Of a DNA stretch of 63,620 nucleotides, positions 53,385 to 62,440 are shown one piece after another. The DNA comes from Brevinema_A sp051649605 (GTDB lineage: Bacteria; Spirochaetota; Brevinematia; Brevinematales; Brevinemataceae). Numbering within the stretch: the first letter of the stretch is position 1; the number at the start of each line of letters is the position of its first letter. The stretch lies in assembly GCA_051649605.1 (NCBI GenBank), contig JBOFHK010000027.1, forward strand, positions 1-63,620, in the 5' to 3' direction. Both the position numbers and the translations under genes were made by a program. The notes beneath the pieces were generated by a model, which saw only the letters and a program-made list of their open reading frames with translations, did no database searches and was not told where the DNA came from.

Positions 53385-55109
53385 TTGAAAGCGAATCATC
53401 AAATTTTAACGCGAAATGTTTCTATTAAGCGTACCTTAAGGTATAAAATTCTTTTTGTTGTTTTTCCGCTATTTTTGATTTCTTTTATTTTTTTTGGTAT
53501 TACGGCATATTTTTCGATTAATAAAAGCATCACGAATATTGCCAAAGAGTTTATTGGATATCGGCTAAAGGAAGTTTTGGATTACGCTCAAAACCAACCC
53601 TTACCAGCAGATTTTAACGAGGACTCTCAGAATATCTTTAATAATATTGTACTATCCTATGCACAAAAATTTGATCAAGAAACTTTTATAATTGTTCCCT
53701 ATGAATATCAAACAAACAATAGGCTTATTTATACTTTTGATACGAATATTTTTTCTAGCGATTTAGAGTTATTACATAAAATAATGTCCGAGCAAGAAAA
53801 AATAAAGGAACGAGATCTTGAAACTTATAACAGCTGGATTAATATTACTACTCTAGATCAGAGAAATCTTGTTGGGATTTTTATTCCAAATACAGAAATT
53901 CAGAGTTGGTTTGTTTTATTGGGTGATGAGAAACAGTTTTATGCACCTGTAAAAGAGGTAATGATCTATTTGATGGTTATTGTGGTCATTAGTTTGATTA
54001 TTTTAACGATTTTAGTTCTATTTTTTGTGAATTTTATTACAAAACCCTTAACATATTGTGTGGAAACAATTCAATCAATTACCGATAGTATGGATTTCAG
54101 TAAAAGAGTTCGTATTTCTTACCCCGATGAAATTGGCATTTTAGGGCAGTATTTTAATAATATGGTCAAAGAATTAGAACAATCGTATAATCAAATCAAA
54201 AACTATGCGTACCAGACAGTATTAGCTAAGCAAAAAGAAGAGAGAATAAGGTTTATTTTTCAAAAATATGTACCTAGCGATGTGATTGATCATGTATTAA
54301 ATCGTTCGACTGACACGATGTTGATTGGTACAAAACAAAATGTTACAATGTTATTTTCTGATATTCGAGATTTTACGATAATCTCAGAAAAACTCCCCCC
54401 TGAAGAGCTGGTTTTATCCTTAAATGCTTATTTTACGGGGATGGTAGAGCAGGTTATTAATAATCGAGGTATTATTGATAAATTTATTGGAGATGCAATT
54501 ATGGGTGTGTTTGGAGCTCCTGCTGTATCTCCAACGGCTGCTGATGATGCTTTGAAATCGGCATTATTAATGGTTCAAGAACTACAGTTTTTCAATCAAA
54601 AGCAAAAAGCTCAAGGAAAAATCACTTTTGAGATTGGTATAGGGATTAATACAGGAGATGCTATTGTTGGGAATATTGGCTCCGAGCAAAAACTAGACTA
54701 TACAGTTATTGGAGATGCAGTTAATTTAGGAGCACGTTTAGAAGGTTTGACAAAATTCTATCAAATGCCTATCTTGATTAGTGAATTTACAAAACAAGCA
54801 CTAACCGATAGTTCTGATTATCTCTTTATTAATGTAGATACAGTAAGAGTTAAAGGAAAAAAAAAGCCTGTGATTATTTATTCTCCCCAAAAAAAATCTT
54901 TGATAACCCCAGAAGAAGAAGCGTTCTATGCACGATATCATAGAGCACAACAATACTATTATCAGGGTAGTTTTGAGAAAGCTTTAGAACTATTTAAAGA
55001 ACTTCCGCAGGGGTACTATTTAGTGCTACTTTATATAGAACGATGTGAACGTCTTATTTTTAATCCTCCTGAGTATTGGGAAGGAATAGAAACATGGGAA
55101 AAAAAGTAA
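53385..55109 (+). CDS. Membrane adenylate cyclase, class III, with HAMP domain
   Basis: This 574-residue protein starts at TTG 53385; no better start is seen. Two membrane helices (about 22-46 and 190-216) frame a periplasmic sensor of 140 residues. A HAMP linker (about 218-270, TYCVETIQSITDSMDFSKRV) and class III catalytic domain follow. The catalytic domain has metal Asp in MLFSDIRDFT and IGDAIMGVFG, Lys in IIDKFIGD and Asp in LDYTVIGDAVNLGARLE for adenine choice, and the transition-state Asn and Arg. All key residues for cAMP synthesis are present. The end is a TPR-like helix pair (RAQQYYYQGSFEKALELFKEL). Confidence 0.9.
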   Translation: MKANHQILTRNVSIKRTLRYKILFVVFPLFLISFIFFGITAYFSINKSITNIAKEFIGYRLKEVLDYAQNQPLPADFNEDSQNIFNNIVLSYAQKFDQETFIIVPYEYQTNNRLIYTFDTNIFSSDLELLHKIMSEQEKIKERDLETYNSWINITTLDQRNLVGIFIPNTEIQSWFVLLGDEKQFYAPVKEVMIYLMVIVVISLIILTILVLFFVNFITKPLTYCVETIQSITDSMDFSKRVRISYPDEIGILGQYFNNMVKELEQSYNQIKNYAYQTVLAKQKEERIRFIFQKYVPSDVIDHVLNRSTDTMLIGTKQNVTMLFSDIRDFTIISEKLPPEELVLSLNAYFTGMVEQVINNRGIIDKFIGDAIMGVFGAPAVSPTAADDALKSALLMVQELQFFNQKQKAQGKITFEIGIGINTGDAIVGNIGSEQKLDYTVIGDAVNLGARLEGLTKFYQMPILISEFTKQALTDSSDYLFINVDTVRVKGKKKPVIIYSPQKKSLITPEEEAFYARYHRAQQYYYQGSFEKALELFKELPQGYYLVLLYIERCERLIFNPPEYWEGIETWEKK

Positions 55110-55124
55110 TGATAAAGGTAGTGT

Positions 55125-55622
55125 ATGGATTGGACAGAAAAACTTTTGTATGACTATCGGATTATGGTAGATGGGCAGGCATTAAAACTATTGGTACAAA
55201 GGCATATTGATAAAAATATTGAAATATCTCTAAAAATAGAACACTCTTATCCAATTATTAAAATTTTTGGTGGAGTACCAATAGAAATTGGAGAAATGAT
55301 CGTCAAAGTAACCTCTTTAGAGTATATTTTAAGTTTATTGTCGTCATTTGTTGTAATTTCTCATAAAGGGGAATTGATTGCCCTCCAAAATATTGATCAG
55401 ATAGAGGCTTGGGCAGAAAAATTTCAGAAGGAGATTCCATATAAAGAATCTTGTGAAGGGTATATGTTTAATAACGAGTTAGTAAATTTTTACCGAGACG
55501 AAGATATTATGACCCTACAATTTAAATATAAAGACAGCCCAAAAAACGCTTTTGTATTATACAAACTATCTTTTTGTCGGGCGGGCAATCGTTATTTTAT
55601 TTTCCAAGGTAAGTATTTTTAA
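55125..55622 (+). CDS. Hypothetical protein downstream of adenylate cyclase
   Basis: This 165-residue protein is not recognised. It has alternating strands and helices: LLYDYRIMVDGQALKLLVQRH, PIIKIFGGVPIEIGEMIVKV, YILSLLSSFVVISHKGELIALQNIDQIEAWAEKFQ, and a C-terminal FQGKYF. No signal peptide or membrane segment is evident. It lies 15 bases after the cyclase and is probably cotranscribed, so it might act with the cyclase or with cAMP signalling. Ribosome-site support is weak (AAAGGTAGTGT before ATG). Confidence 0.5.
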   Translation: MDWTEKLLYDYRIMVDGQALKLLVQRHIDKNIEISLKIEHSYPIIKIFGGVPIEIGEMIVKVTSLEYILSLLSSFVVISHKGELIALQNIDQIEAWAEKFQKEIPYKESCEGYMFNNELVNFYRDEDIMTLQFKYKDSPKNAFVLYKLSFCRAGNRYFIFQGKYF

Positions 55623-55649
55623 AATAAAGTATAAAAATAATAAAAAAAC

Positions 55650-55678
55650 TTGAATTTTTTTTAAAACTAGGTTAATAT
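55650..55678 (+). promoter_or_regulatory. Promoter of the HU gene
   Basis: TTGAAT (55650-55655), 17 bases and TAATAT (55673-55678) lie 46 bases before the ATG; CGGAGG is the ribosome site. Confidence 0.6.
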
Positions 55679-55724
55679 TATAAAAAATACAATTCATTAC
55701 GAACACAATATATCGGAGGATCAA

Positions 55725-56009
55725 ATGAGTGCATCTAAAGTTACCTATGTTGCAATTGGAGAAGCGGTTGCAGCAAAATTGGGCTTACCAAAAAGTAAAG
55801 GCGCGGAAATGGGACGTGTTTTTGTTGCGGAAATAGTCGCATCACTTCAAGAAGGAGTTGCTGTAGAATTAACAGGTTTAGCAACACTATCTATTGAGAT
55901 GTCTAAAGCTCGTACAGGACATAATCCTAAAACTCGTGAAGTTATTCAAATCCCAGCTAAAAAACGAGTGAAAGCTTCTGTTTCCAGTAAACTTAAAAAA
56001 AGTTTATAA
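55725..56009 (+). CDS. HU-family DNA-binding protein
   Basis: This 94-residue protein has the HU/IHF fold: an N-terminal helix pair (VAIGEAVAAKLGLPKSKGAEMGRVFVAEIVASL), the strand EGVAVELTGLATLSIEM, the arm RTGHNPKTREVIQIPAKKRVKASVSSKLK with the DNA-intercalating Pro. It bends and packs DNA. The arm motif KTREVIQIPA is standard. Its stop lies inside a very long hairpin. Confidence 0.92.
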   Translation: MSASKVTYVAIGEAVAAKLGLPKSKGAEMGRVFVAEIVASLQEGVAVELTGLATLSIEMSKARTGHNPKTREVIQIPAKKRVKASVSSKLKKSL

Positions 56010-56063
56010 TTATAAAATAAAGGATCTTTTCGATACAACGAAAAGATCCTTTATTTTATAATT
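56008..56063. terminator. Exceptionally long hairpin overlapping the HU stop codon
   Basis: A perfect 25-bp stem (56008-56032 with 56039-56063) around AGGATCTTTTCG/CGAAAAGATCCT has a 6-base loop; its right arm includes a T-rich run. It covers the last bases of the HU gene. Confidence 0.85.
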
Positions 56064-56081
56064 ATTTCTCATAGAAAACTA

Positions 56082-56111
56082 TTGATATTTTTTATGAAAT
56101 CATACTATACT
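56082..56111 (+). promoter_or_regulatory. Promoter of dnaX-ybaB-recR
   Basis: TTGATA (56082-56087), 18 bases and TATACT (56106-56111) lie 35 bases before the dnaX ATG. Confidence 0.6.
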
Positions 56112-56146
56112 ATAAATAGAATATTTTATAGATAGATAGGTAAAAA

Positions 56147-57526
56147 ATGTCAAACTATCAAGTCACTGCAAGAAAGTGGCGACCCCAAGATTTTTCTCAG
56201 CTTGTTGGACAAGAGCATGTTACGACAGCATTATCCAACGCTATTCATAGTGGTAAAGTACCTCATGCCTACTTATTTTCGGGTCCTAGAGGTGTCGGTA
56301 AGACGAGTACTGCAAGAATCCTTGCAAAATTATTAACCTGTGTTGAAAGTCCTAATATCTGTGGAATCTGTTCTGCTTGTCAAGAAATTACCTTAGGGCA
56401 ATCTCTAGACGTTCGCGAAATTGATGGAGCTTCCAATCGTGGTATCGAGCAAATTCGTGAAATAAGAGATAATGTTCTCTATACACCCTTGACTTTAAAA
56501 TACAAAATTTTTATTATTGACGAAGTTCATATGCTTACTAAAGAAGCATCTAATGCCCTTCTAAAAGTTTTAGAAGAACCCCCAGAACATATTATTTTTA
56601 TGCTTGCCACTACAGAAGCCAATAAAATATTACCGACTATTCGTTCACGGTGTCAGCATTATTTACTCAAACGAATTCCCTTAGAAACATTAGTCAATCA
56701 ATTAGCTTTTATTTTAGACAATGAAGGATATCCATACGAACGAGAAGCCTTAGAAGAAATTGCTCAATCTGGGGATGGGTCGATGAGAGATTCTCAGACG
56801 ATTTTAGATCAGGTAATCTTATACTCAGAAGGGAATTTGACCCTTCAGGCAACAAGAGAAGTATTAGGGATTCCTGAGAGTCTTTATTTTGAAACAATTA
56901 TTACCGCTTTAGTTGGGCAAGATATTATTACGATGTTAGAGCAACTAGATAAATATCTACGAGAAGCAGGAGATGGCATATCTTTTGCCGAGCATTTCAC
57001 CAAATTTCTTCGTAAAATGCTCTTGATCAAAAAGCTTCCTGCGAATCATTCTCTCTTAGAAGTGGGCATAGAGAAATATGAGCTTATTCAGGGGATGATT
57101 GCTGATTTTGACGAAAATGATTTGATTACTTTATTAAACTTATCATTAGAGCTCTATGATACTTTAAGACAAGAACGATCAGAGCGGTTTTGGATAGAAA
57201 GTACTTTGTTTAAAATGTTAGATTATAAAAATCGACTTTCTTTATCTGAGTTGAGGCAAGAGATTTTTAAAGCTCTTGGGCGGAATACCAAAGTACAAAA
57301 CTCAGAGCTCTCTAATCCTTTGGAACAAAAGAGAAATTTTGCTTCTCAGTTGGAAGAACATCAAAATATTTTAAAGACTCAATCAATACCTCAGAATACC
57401 AATAAGGTAAGTGTACAAGCTAACATGGAAGAGCAGAGAATAGAAAAACCGATAGAACAAAAAAAAGATGATGATCTCGGAGATACGATAGAAGAAGTTG
57501 TTAAAAATTTGTTTGAGATTTCCTAA
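56147..57526 (+). CDS. dnaX: DNA polymerase III subunit gamma/tau
   Basis: This 459-residue clamp-loader ATPase has Walker A GPRGVGKTST, the zinc-binding cysteines CVESPNICGICSAC, Walker B IFIIDEVHML, and sensor regions (ATTEANKILPTIRSRCQ). Domain III and a short charged tail (QKKDDDLGDTIEEVVKNL) follow. The protein is shorter than E. coli tau, so the helicase- and polymerase-binding domains are reduced or diverged. ybaB and recR follow, the usual dnaX cluster. Confidence 0.94.
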   Translation: MSNYQVTARKWRPQDFSQLVGQEHVTTALSNAIHSGKVPHAYLFSGPRGVGKTSTARILAKLLTCVESPNICGICSACQEITLGQSLDVREIDGASNRGIEQIREIRDNVLYTPLTLKYKIFIIDEVHMLTKEASNALLKVLEEPPEHIIFMLATTEANKILPTIRSRCQHYLLKRIPLETLVNQLAFILDNEGYPYEREALEEIAQSGDGSMRDSQTILDQVILYSEGNLTLQATREVLGIPESLYFETIITALVGQDIITMLEQLDKYLREAGDGISFAEHFTKFLRKMLLIKKLPANHSLLEVGIEKYELIQGMIADFDENDLITLLNLSLELYDTLRQERSERFWIESTLFKMLDYKNRLSLSELRQEIFKALGRNTKVQNSELSNPLEQKRNFASQLEEHQNILKTQSIPQNTNKVSVQANMEEQRIEKPIEQKKDDDLGDTIEEVVKNLFEIS

Positions 57527-57572
57527 TCATTCTGAGCCAAGAAAATAGGTAATTATATAAAGGAGTTTATCA

Positions 57573-57875
57573 ATGGGACCTTTTGATAATGTAAAAAACA
57601 TGATGAAAATGCGTGAGGAAATGAATTCCTACAAGAAGCAGTTAGAAGAAGCACGTTTTAAAGCGGTTTCTAAAAAAGATTATGTCAAGATCACCTTAGA
57701 TGGTGAAAAAACATTAAAACATATAGAATTTTCTGATGAAGCAATGAAACTTCCAAAGGAAGAGCTAGCAAAAAATATTAAAGAAACTGTTAAAAAATGT
57801 AATAAAGAATTAGAATCTTGGCAGAAAAAGAATTTTAAAAATTCTCCTATGGCTAATCTATTCCAAGGGAAATAA
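57573..57875 (+). CDS. YbaB/EbfC nucleoid-associated protein
   Basis: This 100-residue protein starts with GPFDNVKNMMKMREEMNSYKKQLEEA and has the YVKITLDGEKTLKHIEFSDEAMKL region of the YbaB/EbfC family. In Borrelia the homologue EbfC binds DNA near outer-surface-protein gene promoters; in other bacteria its role is unclear. It lies between dnaX and recR as usual. AAGGAG precedes ATG 57573. It appears intact. Confidence 0.88.
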   Translation: MGPFDNVKNMMKMREEMNSYKKQLEEARFKAVSKKDYVKITLDGEKTLKHIEFSDEAMKLPKEELAKNIKETVKKCNKELESWQKKNFKNSPMANLFQGK

Positions 57876-57878
57876 AAA

Positions 57879-58475
57879 ATGCTTCCTCCAGTAATTACTA
57901 AACTTTCCAAATTACTAACGAAAATTCCTAGTATTGGTCCAAAAAGTGCAGAAAAACTAGCATTATGGTTTGCTAGTAATGGATTACCCTATGCGAAAGA
58001 GCTAGGCTTTGTTTTATCGGAGTTACCAAAACAGATAGGTATTTGTTCGGAATGTGGTTATTTTGCTGAATCGGCTCTTTGTAGTTTTTGTTCGGATAAT
58101 TCACGTTCTCAGGATATTCTTTGTTTGGTAGAGCATAATATTGATGTGATTGATATTGAAGAATCACACGTGTTTCGAGGACGATATTTTATTTTGGGTG
58201 GAGTTATTTCTCCTTTGGAAGGAATAACAATCTCAGATCTTCCGTTTGATCGTTTGAAAGAAAAAATCCTTCATGAACAGATAAAGGAAATCATCGTTGC
58301 TTTTGGTGCGACTACTGAAGCCGATGTTACGATTATGTACCTTAAGGAGCTTTTCCAAGACTGTAATATTATCGTTAGTGTTTTAGGGAGAGGGCTTGCT
58401 GTAGGTACGCCAATTCATTATGCTGGTAAAAAGAGCTTAGTGGAAGCGTTCCGTATTCGTGAACAATTAAATTAA
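57879..58475 (+). CDS. recR: Recombination protein RecR
   Basis: This 198-residue protein has the N-terminal helix-hairpin-helix (LTKIPSIGPKSAEKLALW), the zinc finger CSECGYFAESALCSFC, the Toprim domain (LCLVEHNIDVIDIEESHVFRGRYFILGGVISPLEGI) and the C-terminal LGRGLAVGTPIHYAG. RecR works with RecO and RecF to load RecA at gaps. It starts three bases after ybaB, so they are coupled. Confidence 0.95.
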   Translation: MLPPVITKLSKLLTKIPSIGPKSAEKLALWFASNGLPYAKELGFVLSELPKQIGICSECGYFAESALCSFCSDNSRSQDILCLVEHNIDVIDIEESHVFRGRYFILGGVISPLEGITISDLPFDRLKEKILHEQIKEIIVAFGATTEADVTIMYLKELFQDCNIIVSVLGRGLAVGTPIHYAGKKSLVEAFRIREQLN

Positions 58476-58496
58476 TATAATAAAAATATTTTAAAC

Positions 58497-58524
58497 TTGC
58501 TTTTATTTATAGATATATTATAAT
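58497..58524 (+). promoter_or_regulatory. Possible promoter of nifJ
   Basis: TTGCTT (58497-58502), 16 bases and TATAAT (58519-58524) lie 158 bases upstream of nifJ, in a 206-base AT-rich gap with no other feature seen. Confidence 0.5.
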
Positions 58525-58681
58525 ATAGTTAGAGTTTAGATATTACAATATTTTTATTAAAAAGAGTTTTTTTTATTTATTTTAGCTTAAAGTAGATTCT
58601 TAAAGAATTTTGATATGATTCTTTCTGATAAAATCTAATCTTACTCTTAATACCAGTAAAATTTTATTATAGGAGTCTTTT

Positions 58682-61600
58682 ATGGCATCTAAAATTATGA
58701 CAATGGATGGAAATAAAGCTACTGCGTATGTTGCTTATGCTTTTAGTGATGTAGCAGCTATTTATCCTATTACCCCTTCAACCCCAATGGCTGACCATTG
58801 TGATGTTTGGTCTGTACAAGGTAAAAAAAATATTTTTGGTGATACTGTAGTTGTTTCCGAGCTTCAATCTGAGGCGGGTGCAGCAGGAGCAGTTCACGGA
58901 TCGTTACAAGCGGGAGCACTTACTTCAACTTTTACCGCATCCCAGGGTCTTTTATTGATGATTCCAAACATGTACAAAATGGCTGGAGAATTACTACCTG
59001 CAGTATTTCATGTTGCCGCACGAACGATTGCTACTCATGCACTTTCTATTTATGGGGATCAAAGTGATGTTATGGCTGCACGTCAAACAGGTTGGGGAAT
59101 ACTTGCCTCTAACTCTGTTCAAGAAACTCACGACTATGCGTTAGTCTCTCACCTAGTGGCTATTAAAACGAGAGTTCCTTTTTTACATTTCTTTGATGGC
59201 TTTCGTACTTCTCATGAAATTCAAAAAATAGAAGTCTTAGAAAATGAAGATTATGCAAAACTTGTAGATATGAAAAAAGTACAAGAATTTCGAGAGCGTG
59301 CTCTTAGTTGTAATAAACCGGTAACTCGGGGATCTTCCCAAACTCCTGATGTTTATTTTCAAGCTTTTGAAGCACGTAATCCTTATTATGAAAATCTTGC
59401 TGATGTCGTTCAAGAAACAATGGATCAGGTTTCTAAAGTTACAGGGAGACAGCTCTCTACGGTAGAGTATTATGGAGCTGCTGATGCTGATCGTGTTATC
59501 ATAGCGATGGGTTCGGTCATCAAAGTGGCACAAGTTACTGTGGATGCTTTAATTAAACGAGGCGAGAAAGTAGGTGTTTTAGCGGTCCATTTATATCGTC
59601 CATTCCCAAGCAAACACCTTTTAGAATTAATCCCCTCTACGGTAAAAGCAATAGCTGTTCTAGATCGTTGTAAAGAATTAGGTGCTCCAGGCGAACCATT
59701 ATACTTAGATGTTTGTGAAACCTATGCTAATCTTTCTAGTACCCCTATTATTGTTGGTGGGCGTTTTGGACTTTCTTCTAAAAATACAACTCCTTCCCAT
59801 ATTGTTGCAGTGTATAACAATCTTGCTCAAAGTGAGCCAAAAAATGACTTTACTATTGGTATTATTGATGACATTACTTTCAAATCACTTCCTGTTACAG
59901 AAGAGTTAGATGCTGTTCCTGCTGGGATTATTGAATGTAAATTCTATGGACTTGGTTCTGATGGTACTGTGGGAGCTAATAAAAGCTCAATTAGTATTAT
60001 CGGAGACAACACTGATCTTAATATTCAAGCTTATTTTGACTACGATTCTAAAAAAAGTGGTGGATTTACGATTTCTAATCTTCGATTTGGGGAGTCTCCT
60101 GTTGATTTACCATACTTAATCGAAAATCCAAGTTTTGTGAGTTGTTCTCTACCAACGTATGTATATAAATATAATATGGTAAAAGGACTTCGGAAGGGAG
60201 GTACTTTTCTTCTTAATGCGTCTTGGACACCAGAAGAAGCTCAAGAAAAACTACCAAGTTTTATGAAACGATATTTTGCCGAACATGATATTAATTTTTA
60301 TATTATTAATGCTAATGGTATTGCCCGTGAAATTGGAATGCGCCAATCAAATACTATCCTTCAAGCGGCATTTTTTAAATTGTCAGATATTGTTCCTTAC
60401 GAAGAGGCAGTTCGCTTAATGAAAGAAAGTGCAAAAAAAACCTATGGCCGAAAAGGTGATGCGATTGTTGAAATGAATTATAAAGCGATTGATAGCGGAG
60501 CAGATCAGTTACAAAAAGTAGAAATCAAACCAGAATGGAAAACCCTAGAGGGAGATTTTGAACTATCTTTGATAGAGAATGCTCCAGCATTTGTAAATGC
60601 TATTGCGACTCCTATCAACCAATTAGAAGGAGAAGGACTTCCTGTAAGTACCTTTGCTGGGGAATTTGTTGATGGGACGATGACTTCTGGATCAACTCGC
60701 TATGAGAAACGATTTATTTCTGATATTGTTCCTGAGTGGATTGAAGATAATTGTATTCAATGTAATCAATGTGCGTTTGTTTGTCCTCATGCCGTTATTA
60801 GACCGTTTCTTATTAATCAAGAGGAAAGTGCTTCTATGCCTGAGATGGCTACTTTACAAGCTACTGGTACGGAAGGCTTACAATATCGGATTGCTGTTTC
60901 TGTTGCCGATTGTACAGGGTGTTCTGCTTGTGTAGATATTTGTCCTGGAAAAGGTGGTAAAAAAGCTCTTTCTATGGAATCTATTGAGAGACTCCGTACT
61001 GAGCAAGAAAACTATGATTGGCTCTTTGAAAATACCAAAACAAAAAATCCTTATGGTAAATCCAATGCAAAAGCAATCCAATTTGAACAACCTCTTTTTG
61101 AATTCCATGCTGCTTGTCCAGGATGCGGAGAAACCCCTTACATTAAATTGGTAACCCAATTATTTGGGGATCGTATGATGATTGCTAATACTACAGGTTG
61201 TTCGTCTATTTATGGCGGTTCCGCTCCTTCTACTCCATACACACCAAATTTTGATGGATTTGGACCTTCTTGGGCAAACTCTCTCTTTGAAGATAATGCT
61301 GAGTTCGGATATGGTATGCATATTGCACGTAAAAAACTAAGAGAGCGATTAATTTCTTATGTTGAGGAAGCTTTGGAAACAAAAGAATTATCTAATCCTT
61401 CTCCATTTGTAGCTTGGTTAGAGCATCAAGATGATAATGAAAAATCACGAGAACTCACCCAAACAGTGGTAGAAGCTTTAAAATCAGAAAACTCCAAACT
61501 TGCTCTAAAAATGAAAGATTTACAGGATTATTTTATTAAACCTTCTACTTGGTTATTTGGTGGTGATGGATGGGCTTACGATATTGGATTTGGTGGTTTA

Positions 61601-62203
61601 GATCATGTGCTTTCTAATTTTGAAAATATTAACGTTCTTGTCTTAGATACAGAAGTTTATTCTAATACGGGAGGACAAGCCTCCAAATCAACTCCATTAG
61701 GAGCTCAAGCTCAATTCGCCCATGCTGGGAAAAATACCCGTAAGAAAAATCTCGGATTGATGATGTCTACTTATGGGCATGTTTATATTGCTCAGATTGC
61801 CATGGGCGCTAATAAAGCACATTCGTTGAAAGTATTTCAGGAAGCGGAAGCATATCCAGGCCCTTCTTTAATTATCGCTTATTCCCCATGTATTGCTCAT
61901 GGTCTTAAAGGAGGCTTGACAAATGCTCAGTCCGAGGAAAAACTAGCAGTAGATTCTGGATATTGGCATTTATGGAGATATAACCCAATGCTTGAAGCAG
62001 AAGGTAAAAATCCTTTTGTATTGGATTCGAAAGAGCCAAAATTCGAATTATTCCAGCAATTTATTGGACATGAGGTTCGTTTTAATGCCTTGGGGCGATC
62101 GTTCCCAGAACGTGCTAAAGATTTATTTGATAGAGCAGAATTACAAGCAAAAGAGCTTTATAAATATTACCGACGTTTATCATCAATGGATTATTCAGAC
62201 TAG
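58682..62203 (+). CDS. nifJ: Pyruvate:ferredoxin (flavodoxin) oxidoreductase
   Basis: This 1173-residue single-chain enzyme oxidises pyruvate with CoA to acetyl-CoA and CO2 and passes electrons to ferredoxin. The domains run in order: pyrimidine-binding domain I (VAYAFSDVAAIYPITPSTPMADHCD), domain II/III, two 4Fe-4S clusters in CIQCNQCAFVCPH and CTGCSACVDICPGK, the proximal CPGCGETPY, and the TPP-binding GDGWAYDIGFGGLDHVL with NVLVLDTEVYSNTGGQASKSTP. Its length is typical of NifJ. It is oxygen-sensitive, so the SOD and Suf genes nearby are consistent with a need for cluster protection and repair. A terminator follows. Confidence 0.96.
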   Translation: MASKIMTMDGNKATAYVAYAFSDVAAIYPITPSTPMADHCDVWSVQGKKNIFGDTVVVSELQSEAGAAGAVHGSLQAGALTSTFTASQGLLLMIPNMYKMAGELLPAVFHVAARTIATHALSIYGDQSDVMAARQTGWGILASNSVQETHDYALVSHLVAIKTRVPFLHFFDGFRTSHEIQKIEVLENEDYAKLVDMKKVQEFRERALSCNKPVTRGSSQTPDVYFQAFEARNPYYENLADVVQETMDQVSKVTGRQLSTVEYYGAADADRVIIAMGSVIKVAQVTVDALIKRGEKVGVLAVHLYRPFPSKHLLELIPSTVKAIAVLDRCKELGAPGEPLYLDVCETYANLSSTPIIVGGRFGLSSKNTTPSHIVAVYNNLAQSEPKNDFTIGIIDDITFKSLPVTEELDAVPAGIIECKFYGLGSDGTVGANKSSISIIGDNTDLNIQAYFDYDSKKSGGFTISNLRFGESPVDLPYLIENPSFVSCSLPTYVYKYNMVKGLRKGGTFLLNASWTPEEAQEKLPSFMKRYFAEHDINFYIINANGIAREIGMRQSNTILQAAFFKLSDIVPYEEAVRLMKESAKKTYGRKGDAIVEMNYKAIDSGADQLQKVEIKPEWKTLEGDFELSLIENAPAFVNAIATPINQLEGEGLPVSTFAGEFVDGTMTSGSTRYEKRFISDIVPEWIEDNCIQCNQCAFVCPHAVIRPFLINQEESASMPEMATLQATGTEGLQYRIAVSVADCTGCSACVDICPGKGGKKALSMESIERLRTEQENYDWLFENTKTKNPYGKSNAKAIQFEQPLFEFHAACPGCGETPYIKLVTQLFGDRMMIANTTGCSSIYGGSAPSTPYTPNFDGFGPSWANSLFEDNAEFGYGMHIARKKLRERLISYVEEALETKELSNPSPFVAWLEHQDDNEKSRELTQTVVEALKSENSKLALKMKDLQDYFIKPSTWLFGGDGWAYDIGFGGLDHVLSNFENINVLVLDTEVYSNTGGQASKSTPLGAQAQFAHAGKNTRKKNLGLMMSTYGHVYIAQIAMGANKAHSLKVFQEAEAYPGPSLIIAYSPCIAHGLKGGLTNAQSEEKLAVDSGYWHLWRYNPMLEAEGKNPFVLDSKEPKFELFQQFIGHEVRFNALGRSFPERAKDLFDRAELQAKELYKYYRRLSSMDYSD

Positions 62204-62216
62204 ATTTGACTTAATG

Positions 62217-62250
62217 ATAAAACCCTCCTAAATTTTAGGAGGGTTTTATT
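62217..62250 (+). terminator. Terminator after nifJ
   Basis: The hairpin ATAAAACCCTCCTAA/TTAGGAGGGTTTTAT is followed by TT, 14 bases after the stop. It is strong and nearly symmetrical. Confidence 0.85.
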
Positions 62251-62440
62251 TCATAGATAATATTTTAGAATATGATAGAAAGTACAATAAAAAATATTAA
62301 CTGATTAATTAAGTAATTATCTATATTATTTCTATAATTTTAGATCTTTAAAGAGAAAAATCCTAAATTATTTACTAAAATATCAAAAAATACTAGATTG
62401 TTTTTAATTTTTATTTTATAATATAATTATAGGAGAAATA

